Shown piece by piece: positions 26,413 to 36,374 of a stretch of 36,374 bases of DNA (its first letter is position 1; every line of letters starts with the position of its first letter). Made by a program: the position numbers and the translations under genes. The notes beneath the pieces are model-generated. The model saw nothing but the letters and a program-made list of their open reading frames with translations, was not told the DNA's origin and made no database searches. The stretch is from Longicatena sp. (GTDB taxonomy: Bacteria > Bacillota_I > Bacilli_A > Erysipelotrichales > Erysipelotrichaceae): NCBI GenBank assembly GCA_029258245.1, contig JARHZK010000169.1, forward strand, positions 1 to 36,374, read 5' to 3'.

Positions 26413-27225
26413 TTAAAATTCAATATCTTTCATATGTTTTGGTTGTTGTTGCTTCTTTGGTGGATAACTCATATGATTCACCGATATTTCATGATTTAAA
26501 TATTCTGTTGGATGATTTGCAATAGGAAACATTGTATCTTCAAACGGAACATATTTTACTGGTAAAACATCCTCTATTTTATAGATAATAGGTTTTTTTA
26601 TAGGTGTAAAACACCATGTTAAATCATATCCAATCAATGAACTATTTTGATTCATTTTACCATATTCTCGTGCATTTTTTACATATTTATTCTTTAATCT
26701 TAATGGATTCATATGTAAATTTTCTAACAAAACAATCAATGCCATTAAAATCGTATTTTTTCTTCTCCACTTTATATCTATTTTTTTATTTTTACTTACA
26801 TAATCAATAATAAAAACATCAATAAAAATACCATTTCCATCTTTGCATTTATTTCTTAATAAGTAATTATATTCTTTACAATATGTTCCTTTTAAACGAA
26901 TCTTCATTGCAGGAATTGTAACATTATAATCTTTATGTGTTTCAAAACTTTGAACAATATACTTATTAGGATCTAAATCTTTTACAGCTTCTAAAAATCG
27001 ACAATAATCACGATACATCATCGCAATATCCATATCATCATCCCACGGAATAAAACCTTGATGACGTACTGCACCAAGAGCACTTCCACCTGAAAGCCAA
27101 TATGTAATTTGATGTTGTCTGCATACTGCATCAATATCCTTTAACATTTCTAATAATTTTAATTGTAAATCCCTTACCGTTATTTGTGTTCCATCTTTTC
27201 GTGTTTTTAAGATAAATTCTTCCAT
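26413..27225 (-). CDS. LicD-family nucleotidyltransferase/phosphotransferase
   Basis: LLEMLKDIDAVCRQHQITYWLSGGSALGAVRHQGFIPWDDDMDIAM, the characteristic LicD motif. Confidence 0.9.
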   Translation of the reverse strand: MEEFILKTRKDGTQITVRDLQLKLLEMLKDIDAVCRQHQITYWLSGGSALGAVRHQGFIPWDDDMDIAMMYRDYCRFLEAVKDLDPNKYIVQSFETHKDYNVTIPAMKIRLKGTYCKEYNYLLRNKCKDGNGIFIDVFIIDYVSKNKKIDIKWRRKNTILMALIVLLENLHMNPLRLKNKYVKNAREYGKMNQNSSLIGYDLTWCFTPIKKPIIYKIEDVLPVKYVPFEDTMFPIANHPTEYLNHEISVNHMSYPPKKQQQPKHMKDIEF

Positions 27226-27330
27226 CTAATCACCATCTCCATTATAAAAGATAATTTTTATTACTACAATCGTTATAATGAAATATCACATTTTTGTAAT
27301 ATTTGCAAGCCTTTTTCAAAAACATGGAAA

Positions 27331-27356
27331 AAGACCTTCGAAAATTCGAAGATCTT
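27331..27356 (-). terminator. Rho-independent terminator of asnS
   Basis: AAGACCTTCGAA-AA-TTCGAAGATCTT with a T-rich tract on the minus strand. Confidence 0.75.
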
Positions 27357-27362
27357 ATGTTA

Positions 27363-28748
27363 CTAGAATACTAAATTTCTTGGTGTACGTGGGAATGGTT
27401 CAACATCACGAATGTTTTGCATTCCTGTTAAATACATCAACATACGATCAAATCCTAAACCAAATCCAGCATGTTTACATCCCCCATAGCGACGTAAATC
27501 CATGTACCATTGTAAGCTTTCATTTTCCATACCAATTTCTTTCATACGGGCTTCTAATACATCATAACGTTCTTCACGTTGACTTCCACCTACTAATTCT
27601 CCAACACCTGGCACTAATAAATCACAAGCAGCAACTGTCTTACCATCATCGTTCATACGCATATAGAATGCCTTAATATCTTTTGGATAATCGACTAAGA
27701 ATACAGGACCGTTAACCACTTTTTCACACAAGTAGCGCTCATGCTCACTTTGTAAATCCATACCCCATTCAATATTATTGTTTTCAAATTCAACATCTGC
27801 TTTTTTCAATAACTCAATAGCTTCTGTATAAGTCATACGTTTAAACTCACTATTACGTACTTTTGTAATACGATCAATACATTCTTTATCAATCATACTA
27901 TTAAAGAATTTCATTTCTTCCGGTGCATTTTCTAATACATAATCGATACAATATTTAATCATATCTTCGATTAAATCCATATCGTCTTCTAAATCAGCAA
28001 ATGCAATTTCTGGTTCAATCATCCAAAATTCACTCGCATGACGAGTTGTATTTGAATTTTCAGCGCGGAATGTTGGACCGAATGTATAAACATCACGGAA
28101 TGCCATTGCAAATGCTTCAACATGCAATTGACCAGATACTGTTAATGAAGCATGTTTTCCAAAGAAATCTTCATCATATTTTGCATCATCTCTTGTTGTA
28201 ACTGTAAATGTTTCTCCAGCACCTTCCGCATCATTTCCTGTAATTAATGGTGTATGTACATATACAAACCCTTGATTTTGGAAAAATTCATGAATTGCCA
28301 TTGATAATACAGAACGTAAACGGAAAATAGCATAGAAGGTATTTGCACGTGGACGTAAATGAGGAATTTCTCTTAAGTATTCAAAACTGTGACGTTTTTT
28401 CTGTAATGGATAGTCACGATCACAATCTCCTTCTAATACTGCTTCTGTCACTGCAATTTCAAATGGTTGTCTTCCATCTGGAGTCAATTGAATTTTCCCT
28501 GTAATTGTAACAGCTGCTCCAGTAGGGAATTTTTTTATTTCTTCAAAATTTTTAACTTCTTGTTGATAAACAAGTTGTGCATTACGGAAATAAGTCCCAT
28601 CATTTAATTCAATAAATCCTAATTTCCCACTACAACGATTTGTACGAACCCATCCTTGGATTTGTACATATTCCATGCTGTCTAATTCAACATGGGATCC
28701 ACTTAAAACTATTTCATATAGTTCACGAATAGTCATAAATTCAAACAT
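27363..28748 (-). CDS. asnS: Asparagine--tRNA ligase
   Basis: [110 protein letters not shown]. Asn T-box leader upstream. Confidence 0.95.
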   Translation of the reverse strand: MFEFMTIRELYEIVLSGSHVELDSMEYVQIQGWVRTNRCSGKLGFIELNDGTYFRNAQLVYQQEVKNFEEIKKFPTGAAVTITGKIQLTPDGRQPFEIAVTEAVLEGDCDRDYPLQKKRHSFEYLREIPHLRPRANTFYAIFRLRSVLSMAIHEFFQNQGFVYVHTPLITGNDAEGAGETFTVTTRDDAKYDEDFFGKHASLTVSGQLHVEAFAMAFRDVYTFGPTFRAENSNTTRHASEFWMIEPEIAFADLEDDMDLIEDMIKYCIDYVLENAPEEMKFFNSMIDKECIDRITKVRNSEFKRMTYTEAIELLKKADVEFENNNIEWGMDLQSEHERYLCEKVVNGPVFLVDYPKDIKAFYMRMNDDGKTVAACDLLVPGVGELVGGSQREERYDVLEARMKEIGMENESLQWYMDLRRYGGCKHAGFGLGFDRMLMYLTGMQNIRDVEPFPRTPRNLVF

Positions 28749-28774
28749 ATTATTTCCTCCTATAATGACCTTAG

Positions 28775-28995
28775 GAACATAAAAAAACGTTCCTTTTCAG
28801 GAACGTAATTATTACGCGGTGCCATCCTGATTCCTGCTATGAATATAACAGACATCTTGATTATGGATATAACGCCATCCTATACGGAATCGTCTACTAT
28901 TATTTCTCCGATTCAACTCCACAGTTGTTCATATAAAGTAACATTTGGTTTCGGCTTCCACCATCCCGAATTCGCTAGCCAATGAACTACTTTAT
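28775..28995 (-). ncRNA. T-box riboswitch leader of asnS (predicted tRNA-Asn responsive)
   Basis: Minus-strand T-box sequence AGGATGGCACCGCGTAAT followed by terminator ACGTTCCTGAAAAGGAACGTTTTTTT. Candidate AAC specifier (tandem AAC at 28924-28929). Confidence 0.9.
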
Positions 28996-29004
28996 TGTTC
29001 TGTT

Positions 29005-29634
29005 TCAACGTTCTACATTTAAACTGTTTGTTTCAAAAACAAGTTCCTGTATAGATGATACCACATCTACACTCTTTAATACAACCCCTTTTGGAATTTG
29101 TATATGTTCATGAGTAAAGTCTACTAACCCTGTAATTCCACATTTAATCAAACGATCCACCGTTGATTGAATATTTTCACTAATTGCTAGAATTGCAATA
29201 CGGCAACCTTCCGGAAAACGATCTTCCAACTCATTAATATCATAAACCGGAATACCAAAACGTACTCCTTGACGATCTGGATTAATATCAAACGCACATG
29301 TGATTTCTCCTACAACATAATCCCACTTATTATACTTCATCAACGCTCTACCCATATTACCAGCTCCAACTAAAATGATTTTTTCATCAAAGTCCATTCC
29401 AAGTTGTTGATTAAAAATATCAATTAATTTATTTACATCATAACCATATCCTTGTTTTCCTAAATTTCCAAGAAAAGAAAAATCTCTACGAATTGTTGTT
29501 GGTTCAATATTTACAACGCTTGCAAGTTCTTTTGACATGATTCTTTCTATTCCTGAATGTTTTAATTTACGTAAAGCTTTTAAATACACTGGATATCGTT
29601 GAAGTGTTGCTTTTGGTACATTTTTTTCTGCCAT
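29005..29634 (-). CDS. rex: Redox-sensing transcriptional repressor Rex; start revised to ATG 29634
   Basis: VPKATLQRYPVYLKALRKL, MSKELASVVNIEPTTIRRDFSFLGNLGKQGYGYDV, ILVGAGNMGRALMKY. RBS AGGTGATG before ATG 29634. Confidence 0.95.
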   Translation of the reverse strand: MAEKNVPKATLQRYPVYLKALRKLKHSGIERIMSKELASVVNIEPTTIRRDFSFLGNLGKQGYGYDVNKLIDIFNQQLGMDFDEKIILVGAGNMGRALMKYNKWDYVVGEITCAFDINPDRQGVRFGIPVYDINELEDRFPEGCRIAILAISENIQSTVDRLIKCGITGLVDFTHEHIQIPKGVVLKSVDVVSSIQELVFETNSLNVER

Positions 29635-29714
29635 TTTTTCATCACCTAGTGAAATTATAGCACAATAATCGCGCTTTGTGAACATTTTGTCATTGTTAAC
29701 TATTATATTTTCAT

Positions 29715-30236
29715 CTACTTTCTTCTATGCAATCCTCGATTATGACTCATCTCTTTTATTAGTCCAAATATACTTTTATGATAGGGAATAAACACATCAT
29801 TTTCTATCATTTTGTATATTTCTTCCTGCGATACCCATTTAACTTTTTCAACTTCATCTGTTTGTAATACGAAATCACAAATATTTCCATCATACTGTAT
29901 TGCATAAAAATCAACAAAAGAATGAATACCATAACTACGAAAAAGTGGTATTTGATGCGAAAAATCATATAAAATTCCAACTTCTTCAAATAATTCCCGT
30001 TGTGCTGCTTGTTGTGAGTTTTCCCCACATACTGCACTACCTCCTACTCCAAAATCCCAATATCCTGGATAACTTTCTTTATTTAACGTTCGTTTTTGAA
30101 TCAATAAATTTCCATTTTGATCATAAATCGCAATATGAACAACCAAATGAAACTCTCCCTCATTCATTTTGTTTCCTCGTAATACTTTTTTCTCAGTTTT
30201 ACTTCCATCTACTGAATAAATATCCCAATATTCCAT
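29715..30236 (-). CDS. NUDIX hydrolase
   Basis: NUDIX box variant GGSAVCGENSQQAAQRELFEEVGI. Confidence 0.88.
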   Translation of the reverse strand: MEYWDIYSVDGSKTEKKVLRGNKMNEGEFHLVVHIAIYDQNGNLLIQKRTLNKESYPGYWDFGVGGSAVCGENSQQAAQRELFEEVGILYDFSHQIPLFRSYGIHSFVDFYAIQYDGNICDFVLQTDEVEKVKWVSQEEIYKMIENDVFIPYHKSIFGLIKEMSHNRGLHRRK

Positions 30237-30254
30237 TATAATTGCCTCCTTGTA

Positions 30255-30282
30255 AAGAAAAAACGATCTATTTCGATCGTTT
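30255..30282 (-). terminator. Rho-independent terminator of the tsa cluster
   Basis: Minus strand AAACGATC-GAAATA-GATCGTTTTTTC. Confidence 0.7.
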
Positions 30283-31303
30283 ATTCACTATCTCTTTCTA
30301 ATTCCATTCCAGGATTTGCCGTTAAAGAAAAATCTGCACGTTCTCCATGTAAATATGCAACCGTTCCTGCAACTCCAATCATTGCCGCATTATCTGTACA
30401 ACATGATAATGGTGGAATTACAAAATCCACATTTGGATATTCGTTTGCTAAATCCTCTGTAATTTTTTTACGTAAACAAGAATTAGCTGCAACTCCTCCT
30501 GCTAATACCATTTGTTTTGGTTTATATAAATCTAATGCTTTTCTTGCTCTTAATAACAATGCTTCAAAAGCTGTTTCTTGATAAGAGCATGCCAAATCTT
30601 CTGGTTTAAATTCTTCACCTTTTCGTTTACAGCGATCAATAAATTGTAATACACTACTTTTCAATCCACTAAAAGAAAAATCTAATTCGTTTTCTGTTTT
30701 TGGTTTTGCAAGTGTATAAATAGGTTTTCCTTCTTTTGCAATACGGTCTACATAAACTCCACCCGGATAAGGCAACCCTAAAACACGTCCAACCTTATCC
30801 CCTGCTTCACCAATTGCATCATCTTGTGTAGTACCTAAAATTTCAAAACTCCATTCATTTTTCATATATACTAATTCAGTATGTCCTCCAGATACAACAA
30901 GTGCAATTAGTGGAAATTGTAACTCTGTAATTAATTGATTTGCATAAATATGTCCAGCAATATGATGTACTGGAACAAGTGGTTTATGAAAAGCCCATGC
31001 CAAAGTTTTTGCAGCTTGTACCCCTACATGCAATGAACCAACTAACCCTGGACCTTCTGTAACTGCAATTGCATCCATATCATCTACATCCATATTTGCT
31101 TTTGTTAACGCTTCTTCTATTACCATTGAAATATTTTCCACATGAATTCTACTTGCTACTTCAGGAATTACTCCACCAAAATCTTTATGTACATCAATTT
31201 GTGTTGCCACAACATTTGATACAATTTCTTTCGCATTTTTAATAATCGCAACTGCTGTTTCATCACAACTTGATTCAATTGCCAATATATAAGTATCTTT
31301 CAT
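30281..31303 (-). CDS. tsaD: tRNA N6-adenosine threonylcarbamoyltransferase TsaD
   Basis: LAIESSCDETAVAI, VHHIAGHIYAN, LVVSGGHTELVYM, LAGGVAANSCLRKKI. Confidence 0.96.
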   Translation of the reverse strand: MKDTYILAIESSCDETAVAIIKNAKEIVSNVVATQIDVHKDFGGVIPEVASRIHVENISMVIEEALTKANMDVDDMDAIAVTEGPGLVGSLHVGVQAAKTLAWAFHKPLVPVHHIAGHIYANQLITELQFPLIALVVSGGHTELVYMKNEWSFEILGTTQDDAIGEAGDKVGRVLGLPYPGGVYVDRIAKEGKPIYTLAKPKTENELDFSFSGLKSSVLQFIDRCKRKGEEFKPEDLACSYQETAFEALLLRARKALDLYKPKQMVLAGGVAANSCLRKKITEDLANEYPNVDFVIPPLSCCTDNAAMIGVAGTVAYLHGERADFSLTANPGMELERDSE

Positions 31304-31747
31304 TTACAAACCTCCTATTGCTTTCACAAGCAAATCTGCATCTTCCCCATTATCTTGATAATAATTTTTACGAACATTCACTTTGATAAAGTCATACGCT
31401 TCATATAATTTATGAGCTGCTTGATTCGAAACACGTACTTCTAAAGATATTGTTTCACAATCATTTTTATTTGCCTGATCAATCATTACATCCATTAATT
31501 CATGCGCTTTTTTTTGCCCTCTAAATTTTGGATTCACTGCAATTTTAGCCAATTGACAAATTTCAAATGTAATCCAAAAATCAATATATCCGATAATCTT
31601 ATGATCTTCTTCTAATACATATAATTGAGCAAATTCATTTTCCTCTAATTCATAAATATATTGTTCTTTATTCCATGGAACCGGAAAAGATATTGCGTCA
31701 ATTTGAATAACATCATCAATATCTTCTACCTTCATTTTTCGTATCAT
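31304..31747 (-). CDS. rimI: Ribosomal protein S18-alanine N-acetyltransferase-like GNAT
   Basis: GNAT fold motif KIAVNPKFRGQKKAHELMDVMI; located between tsaB and tsaD. Confidence 0.88.
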   Translation of the reverse strand: MIRKMKVEDIDDVIQIDAISFPVPWNKEQYIYELEENEFAQLYVLEEDHKIIGYIDFWITFEICQLAKIAVNPKFRGQKKAHELMDVMIDQANKNDCETISLEVRVSNQAAHKLYEAYDFIKVNVRKNYYQDNGEDADLLVKAIGGL

Positions 31748-31748
31748 G

Positions 31749-32351
31749 CTATTTTACCAAATACGCTTCTGTTTCTTTTAAATAATGAGGCGTTAATGTA
31801 TGCACATTTTCAATTTTTCTTGCAAATGGTCGTAATTGCTTAAAGTTTTCCACAAAATTTATATCTACATATGGCAAATCAATTAATTCACTTTCTCCAA
31901 TCACACGAACTTCTTTATTCGCAATATATTCTTTAATCTCATCTAGAGTCATAATACCTTCCGGCTCTACAAATTCACCTTTATTCAACAATGCTGTATA
32001 TGCACGCTTACTTCTAGCATCTAACATTACAAACGTATTTTCTTCTAATCCTGCATACAATTGTAAAGTACTAATACAATATAATGGAATATGTTTTCGA
32101 GTACATAATACCTTTGCAACACTCATCGCAATACGAACTCCTGTATAACTTCCTGGTCCATCTGTAATCATAACTTCATCCAAATCATCTGCATCCCAAC
32201 CAATTTGATCCATTAATGCAATTAATGTTGGAAATAAAGTTTCACTTTGTTGTTTCCAACAAGCTTCTTGAAAAGATGCTTGTATTTCTCCATCTTCCAT
32301 CAATACAATTACTAAATTTTTATGGGCACTGTCCATGCATAATGTTTTCAT
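31749..32351 (-). CDS. tsaB: tRNA threonylcarbamoyladenosine biosynthesis protein TsaB
   Basis: TDGPGSYTGVRIAMSVAKVLC; DEVMITDGPGS. Located in the tsa cluster. Confidence 0.94.
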   Translation of the reverse strand: MKTLCMDSAHKNLVIVLMEDGEIQASFQEACWKQQSETLFPTLIALMDQIGWDADDLDEVMITDGPGSYTGVRIAMSVAKVLCTRKHIPLYCISTLQLYAGLEENTFVMLDARSKRAYTALLNKGEFVEPEGIMTLDEIKEYIANKEVRVIGESELIDLPYVDINFVENFKQLRPFARKIENVHTLTPHYLKETEAYLVK

Positions 32352-32794
32352 TACAATTCCCCCTCAATCTTACAATATTTATCTCCTATACCAGTAATAT
32401 TAAATATTCTGTTATCTTCATCCACACGATGTATATCAATAATCAATCTATTCTTTGGTAATTGATCTTCAATGAAATTCGGCCATTCTACAACACATAC
32501 ACCATCAGATTCATAATATTCTTCAAATCCTAAATCTTGTGAAATTCCTTCAAGTCGATACGCATCCATATGATAAAGAGGCATTCTACCCTGATAGATT
32601 TTCAAAATTGTAAAAGTTGGTGAATTAATTGTCTTTTTTACACCTAAACCTTTCCCTAATGATTTTGTAAATGTTGTTTTCCCCGCACCTAAATCACCAG
32701 TTAATGTAATCAACATTCCTGGTTCCATTAAAGATGCTAATTGTAATCCTAATGCTTCTGTTTCTTCTAATGAATGTATTTTTATTTGTTTCAT
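32351..32794 (-). CDS. tsaE: tRNA threonylcarbamoyladenosine biosynthesis ATPase TsaE
   Basis: LTGDLGAGKTTFTKSLGKGLGV, SPTFTILKIYQGRMPLYHMDAYRLEG. Confidence 0.95.
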   Translation of the reverse strand: MKQIKIHSLEETEALGLQLASLMEPGMLITLTGDLGAGKTTFTKSLGKGLGVKKTINSPTFTILKIYQGRMPLYHMDAYRLEGISQDLGFEEYYESDGVCVVEWPNFIEDQLPKNRLIIDIHRVDEDNRIFNITGIGDKYCKIEGEL

Positions 32795-33152
32795 ATACTA
32801 TTCCTTCTTATATCTATCTTAATTAATAATATCCTATTAGAAATTTACTTTTCTATATACTCCTTAAGTAAATTTCATCCATAAAAATTATAACGTTTTA
32901 TATTTTCTTGTAAAGAACCTTGAACCATTTTTTCATATTTTATTAAACAACATCCTATTATTTATAAGTAACTCTAAATTATTCAACTCAGAAAATATTT
33001 TCTGACAGTGGTTTGAAAATCTTAGAATTGGGCAATTGATATAACAAAATAACTTAAACTACTTAAAGTACTCTTTCAGACCATTTGCATGGTCGTCCAT
33101 GGAACAGGCTTTTGCAATTCATTCTTTCCTTATTTCCTACTTTAATAAAAAA

Positions 33153-33188
33153 AGATGATTTTAAAGTATTTTTTTCCTAAAATCATCT
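33153..33188 (-). terminator. Rho-independent terminator of the MATE gene
   Basis: Minus strand AGATGATTTTA...TAAAATCATCTTTTTTT. Confidence 0.75.
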
Positions 33189-33242
33189 ATAATTCAATGG
33201 TTTTCTACCACTTTTTTTCTGTTTGTCAACAAGCTGAAAAAA

Positions 33243-34625
33243 TTACACAATTGTCGCAGATTTATTTTCTAATTTTTTCAATAAATTTTTAAAATAACGG
33301 AAAAATAATATCATTGTTGTACATACTGCAACAATATCTGCAACAGGCTCTGCTAAGAATACCGCAAATACTTTATCATTAAAGACTAATGGTAAAATAT
33401 AAATCAATGGAATTAAAAGTAAAATTTTTCTATATAACGCTAAGAAAGTAGATGTTTTCGCATTACCTAACGCAATAAATGTTTGTTGGCAAGCCATTTG
33501 AATTCCCATCAATGCACTTCCTGCCATGTAAATTCGTAATGCCCATACAGATATATCAATTAAACTTCCATCATTTGTAAAAATAGAAACCACCATTTTG
33601 GGCATGATCATACAAATCAACCACATAATAAGTGTATATGTAAAACAACATGTAATTAAAATTTTAAATACATTTTTCATGCGTTCTGGTTTTTTTGCTC
33701 CATAGTTAAAACTAATAATTGGTTGAGAACCTTGTGTGAATCCATTTACTGGTAATAAAACAAATTGCATAACACTACCTAAAATCGTCATAGCTCCAAC
33801 CGCACTATCTCCACCATATTTTAACAATGAAGAGTTAAAGCATAAAATAATTAAACTTTCTGTAGACTGCATTATAAAAGGAGCAACTCCTAACGCAATA
33901 CAAGGCAATAAGACATCCTTTTTTATTTTTAAATATTGCTTATGAATTTTCAATCGTGTTTTTTTGCTGTTTAAAAAAGATAGTACCCAAATACATGAAA
34001 TTCCTTGTGAAATAACAGTTGCAAGTGCTGCTCCTTTTACACCTAAATGAAATCCAAAAATTAAAATTGGATCTAGTATAATATTCGCTATTGCTCCAAT
34101 AACAACTGTCATCATGCTCATTTTTGAATATCCTTGCGCAGAAATAAAAGTATTCATCCCTAATGTCATCATTACAAATATTGTTCCTAAAGAATAAATA
34201 AACATGTAATCTTTTGCATATGGTAGTGTATTTTCACTTGCACCAAACGCAGTAAGGATTGGTCCTTGAAACAAAATTACTAGTAACGTAATAAGTATAG
34301 AACTAATAAATAATGCGCTAAAACAATTCCCTAAAATATTTTCAGCTGCTTTATTGTTTTCTTTTCCCATAAATATAGATGCACGGGGCGCTCCACCACT
34401 TCCTATCAATTGAGAAAATGCTGCAATTACCATCAATACTGGAAAACAAATTCCAACTCCTGTTAAAGCAGTCGCTCCAACTTCTGGAATATGCCCAATA
34501 TACATTCGATCCACCATATTATATAACGCATTAACAACCTGTGATGCTATTGCTGGAATTGATAACATAAAAAATAACTTTCCAACTGGTGCATTTCCTA
34601 AATCAATTTGTTTCGTTGCACTCAT
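33243..34625 (-). CDS. MATE-family multidrug/Na+ antiporter
   Basis: ~12 TM; FMLSIPAIASQVVNALYNMVDRMYIGHIPEVGATALTGVGICFPV; PVNGFTQGSQPIISFNYGA. Confidence 0.93.
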   Translation of the reverse strand: MSATKQIDLGNAPVGKLFFMLSIPAIASQVVNALYNMVDRMYIGHIPEVGATALTGVGICFPVLMVIAAFSQLIGSGGAPRASIFMGKENNKAAENILGNCFSALFISSILITLLVILFQGPILTAFGASENTLPYAKDYMFIYSLGTIFVMMTLGMNTFISAQGYSKMSMMTVVIGAIANIILDPILIFGFHLGVKGAALATVISQGISCIWVLSFLNSKKTRLKIHKQYLKIKKDVLLPCIALGVAPFIMQSTESLIILCFNSSLLKYGGDSAVGAMTILGSVMQFVLLPVNGFTQGSQPIISFNYGAKKPERMKNVFKILITCCFTYTLIMWLICMIMPKMVVSIFTNDGSLIDISVWALRIYMAGSALMGIQMACQQTFIALGNAKTSTFLALYRKILLLIPLIYILPLVFNDKVFAVFLAEPVADIVAVCTTMILFFRYFKNLLKKLENKSATIV

Positions 34626-34738
34626 AAAATCACTCCTTTAAATAAAATAAACTATGAAATTTTACCATATTTTTACTAATATTTCAATTTTACAACTACT
34701 TGTTTTATATAAAATAAGTTACTTTTAGAAAAATATTA

Positions 34739-35158
34739 CTATTTTTTTTCTAAATTTTTTAATCCAAATCCCATTGGCATAAGATCTTTTAATCGATATA
34801 TAGAATATTGGTCTTTCTCTTTTACAAGGAGTATTTGAAAATCACCATCACAGAATTCATTCATAACTTGACGACACACTCCGCAAGGGGCACAGTAATC
34901 ATTCGGTTTTTCATTTTCTTTTCCACCAACAATCGCAATTGCTTTAAATTCTCTTTCACCTTCACTAATTGCTTTAAAGAAAGCTACACGTTCTGCACAA
35001 ATTGTTGGTGAATAAGATGCATTTTCAATATTACAACCTGAAAATATTTTTCCTTTTTTACTAAGTAATGCTGCTCCTACTGTAAAATGGGAATATGGTG
35101 CATAAGAATATTCTCTCATTTTAATTGCAGTGCAAACTAATTCCTCATATTGTTTCAT
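34739..35158 (-). CDS. cdd: Cytidine deaminase
   Basis: YSPTICAERVAFFKAISEG and CAPCGVCRQVMNEF zinc motifs. Confidence 0.95.
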   Translation of the reverse strand: MKQYEELVCTAIKMREYSYAPYSHFTVGAALLSKKGKIFSGCNIENASYSPTICAERVAFFKAISEGEREFKAIAIVGGKENEKPNDYCAPCGVCRQVMNEFCDGDFQILLVKEKDQYSIYRLKDLMPMGFGLKNLEKK

Positions 35159-35162
35159 AATC

Positions 35163-35810
35163 TCATTCTTCCAATAATTTAATTAAACGACTTGTTCCTA
35201 ATCGATCTGCACCTAGTTCAATAAATTTTTCGGCATCCTCTATGGAATGAATTCCACCTGCTGCTTTTACTTTTACATCTTTTCCAACATATTTTCTCAT
35301 TAATTGAACATCCTCAAATGTTGCTCCTGCTATTGAAAAACCTGTTGAAGTTTTAATATAATCCGCTTTAGCATTTGTCACAATCTTACACATTTTTATT
35401 TTTTCCTCATTTGTTAATAAACATGTTTCAATAATTACTTTCAATACTTTTCCACAACAAGCTTCTTTAACTTCCTTAATTTCATTTTCAACATAAGAAT
35501 AATTTTTAGCTTTTAAAGCTCCAAGGTTAATTACCATATCAATTTCTTCTGCTCCATTTGTTATAGCGTCTTTGGTTTCAAATACTTTTACTTCAGTTGT
35601 CGTATTTCCATTAGGAAAGCCGATTACAGTACAAATGTTTAATTTATCTTTTACATAATCTTTTGCTTTTTTCACAAAACATGGTGGAATACAAATAGAT
35701 GCAACCTGATATTTCATTCCATCATCACATATCTGCTTAATTTGTTCCCATGTTGCGGTTTGTTTTAATAATGTATGATCGGTTTTACTTAGTATATCTA
35801 TTTTATTCAT
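35163..35810 (-). CDS. deoC: Deoxyribose-phosphate aldolase
   Basis: [68 protein letters not shown]. Confidence 0.96.
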   Translation of the reverse strand: MNKIDILSKTDHTLLKQTATWEQIKQICDDGMKYQVASICIPPCFVKKAKDYVKDKLNICTVIGFPNGNTTTEVKVFETKDAITNGAEEIDMVINLGALKAKNYSYVENEIKEVKEACCGKVLKVIIETCLLTNEEKIKMCKIVTNAKADYIKTSTGFSIAGATFEDVQLMRKYVGKDVKVKAAGGIHSIEDAEKFIELGADRLGTSRLIKLLEE

Positions 35811-35825
35811 ATTTTTCTCCTGTTT

Positions 35826-36374
35826 TTATTTTATTAATTCATCCAAAAGAGATGTTCCAATTGTATTTTTTGGCATTTCAATTTCAAAATTATCTGCAAT
35901 TGTAGCTCCAATTACTGCGAAAGTATCTTGTTCTGGTAATGGACCACCTTTTTTCATTGATTTTGACCATGCTATAAACGGCACTTTTTCTCTTGTATGA
36001 TCGGTTCCTTTATAGGTTGGATCATTTCCGTGATCTGCTGTTATAATTAATAAATCATCTTCTCGCAAACACTTCATCAATTCTCCTAATTTTTCATCAA
36101 ACTTATCAACTTCTTCACCATATCCTTTAACATTTCTACGATGTCCCCATAAAGCATCAAAATCTACTAAATTTGTAAAGCATAATCCCATAAAATCTTT
36201 TTTTGTCATCTGTATGGTTTGTTCCATTCCATGAACAGAAGATTTTGATTTATAAGATTCTGTAATTCCTTCTCCATCAAAAATATCATTGATTTTACCT
36301 ACAGAAATCACATCGTATCCTTTTTCTTTTAATTCATTCAATACTGTTTTTCCATAGGGTTTCAATGCGTAATC
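35826..36374 (-). CDS. deoB: Phosphopentomutase, C-terminal part (N-terminus outside the window)
   Basis: Frame is open to the window edge ([40 protein letters not shown]). [30 protein letters not shown]. Confidence 0.93.
   Translation of the reverse strand, partial: DYALKPYGKTVLNELKEKGYDVISVGKINDIFDGEGITESYKSKSSVHGMEQTIQMTKKDFMGLCFTNLVDFDALWGHRRNVKGYGEEVDKFDEKLGELMKCLREDDLLIITADHGNDPTYKGTDHTREKVPFIAWSKSMKKGGPLPEQDTFAVIGATIADNFEIEMPKNTIGTSLLDELIK

Noticed and set aside
29635-29700. Possible Rex operator (autoregulation) upstream of rex, based on TTGTGAAC on the plus strand near 29675
   Set aside because: Only one half-site; the expected TTGTGA-N6/8-TCACAA dyad is not present.
30281-32794. 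tsaE-tsaB-rimI-tsaD as an unusual cluster
   Set aside because: This is a widely conserved arrangement for t6A tRNA modification in Firmicutes; nothing atypical seen.
1-36374. CRISPR array, tRNA or rRNA genes, prophage or intact IS element
   Set aside because: Reading through the intergenic regions, I saw no regularly spaced repeats, tRNA-like cloverleaf with CCA end, rRNA signatures or intact transposase/integrase ORF.
34739-36374. deoB-deoC-cdd cluster as novel
   Set aside because: Standard nucleoside salvage operon order and intact motifs.

Overview
AT-rich Firmicutes chromosomal window, probably Erysipelotrichia-like (inferred from gene content and codon bias only). Most of it is ordinary housekeeping content: a CobO/BtuR-type adenosyltransferase, SNF2 helicase, PyrR, M42 and M3 peptidases, PTS enzyme I, an Opp-type peptide ABC transporter, ABC-F ATPase, LicD, AsnS with a T-box leader, Rex, NUDIX, the tsaE-tsaB-rimI-tsaD cluster, a MATE transporter and cdd-deoC-deoB. 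The strongest candidate for an undescribed system is the opp operon at 15077-22348. Its OppC-type permease carries seven RCC1-like repeats, enough for a complete seven-bladed propeller, inserted in the predicted extracytoplasmic loop between TM1 and the conserved LGTDxxGRD motif. Its OppF-type ATPase carries a ~130-aa helical insertion between the Walker A and Q-loop regions. A second candidate is a rearranged Dlt-like operon (A-C-B-SGNH) with a divergent AcpS-type phosphopantetheinyl transferase and an altered substrate-pocket residue in the ligase. Third is a predicted amidase_3 protein that appears to have lost two zinc-ligand histidines.
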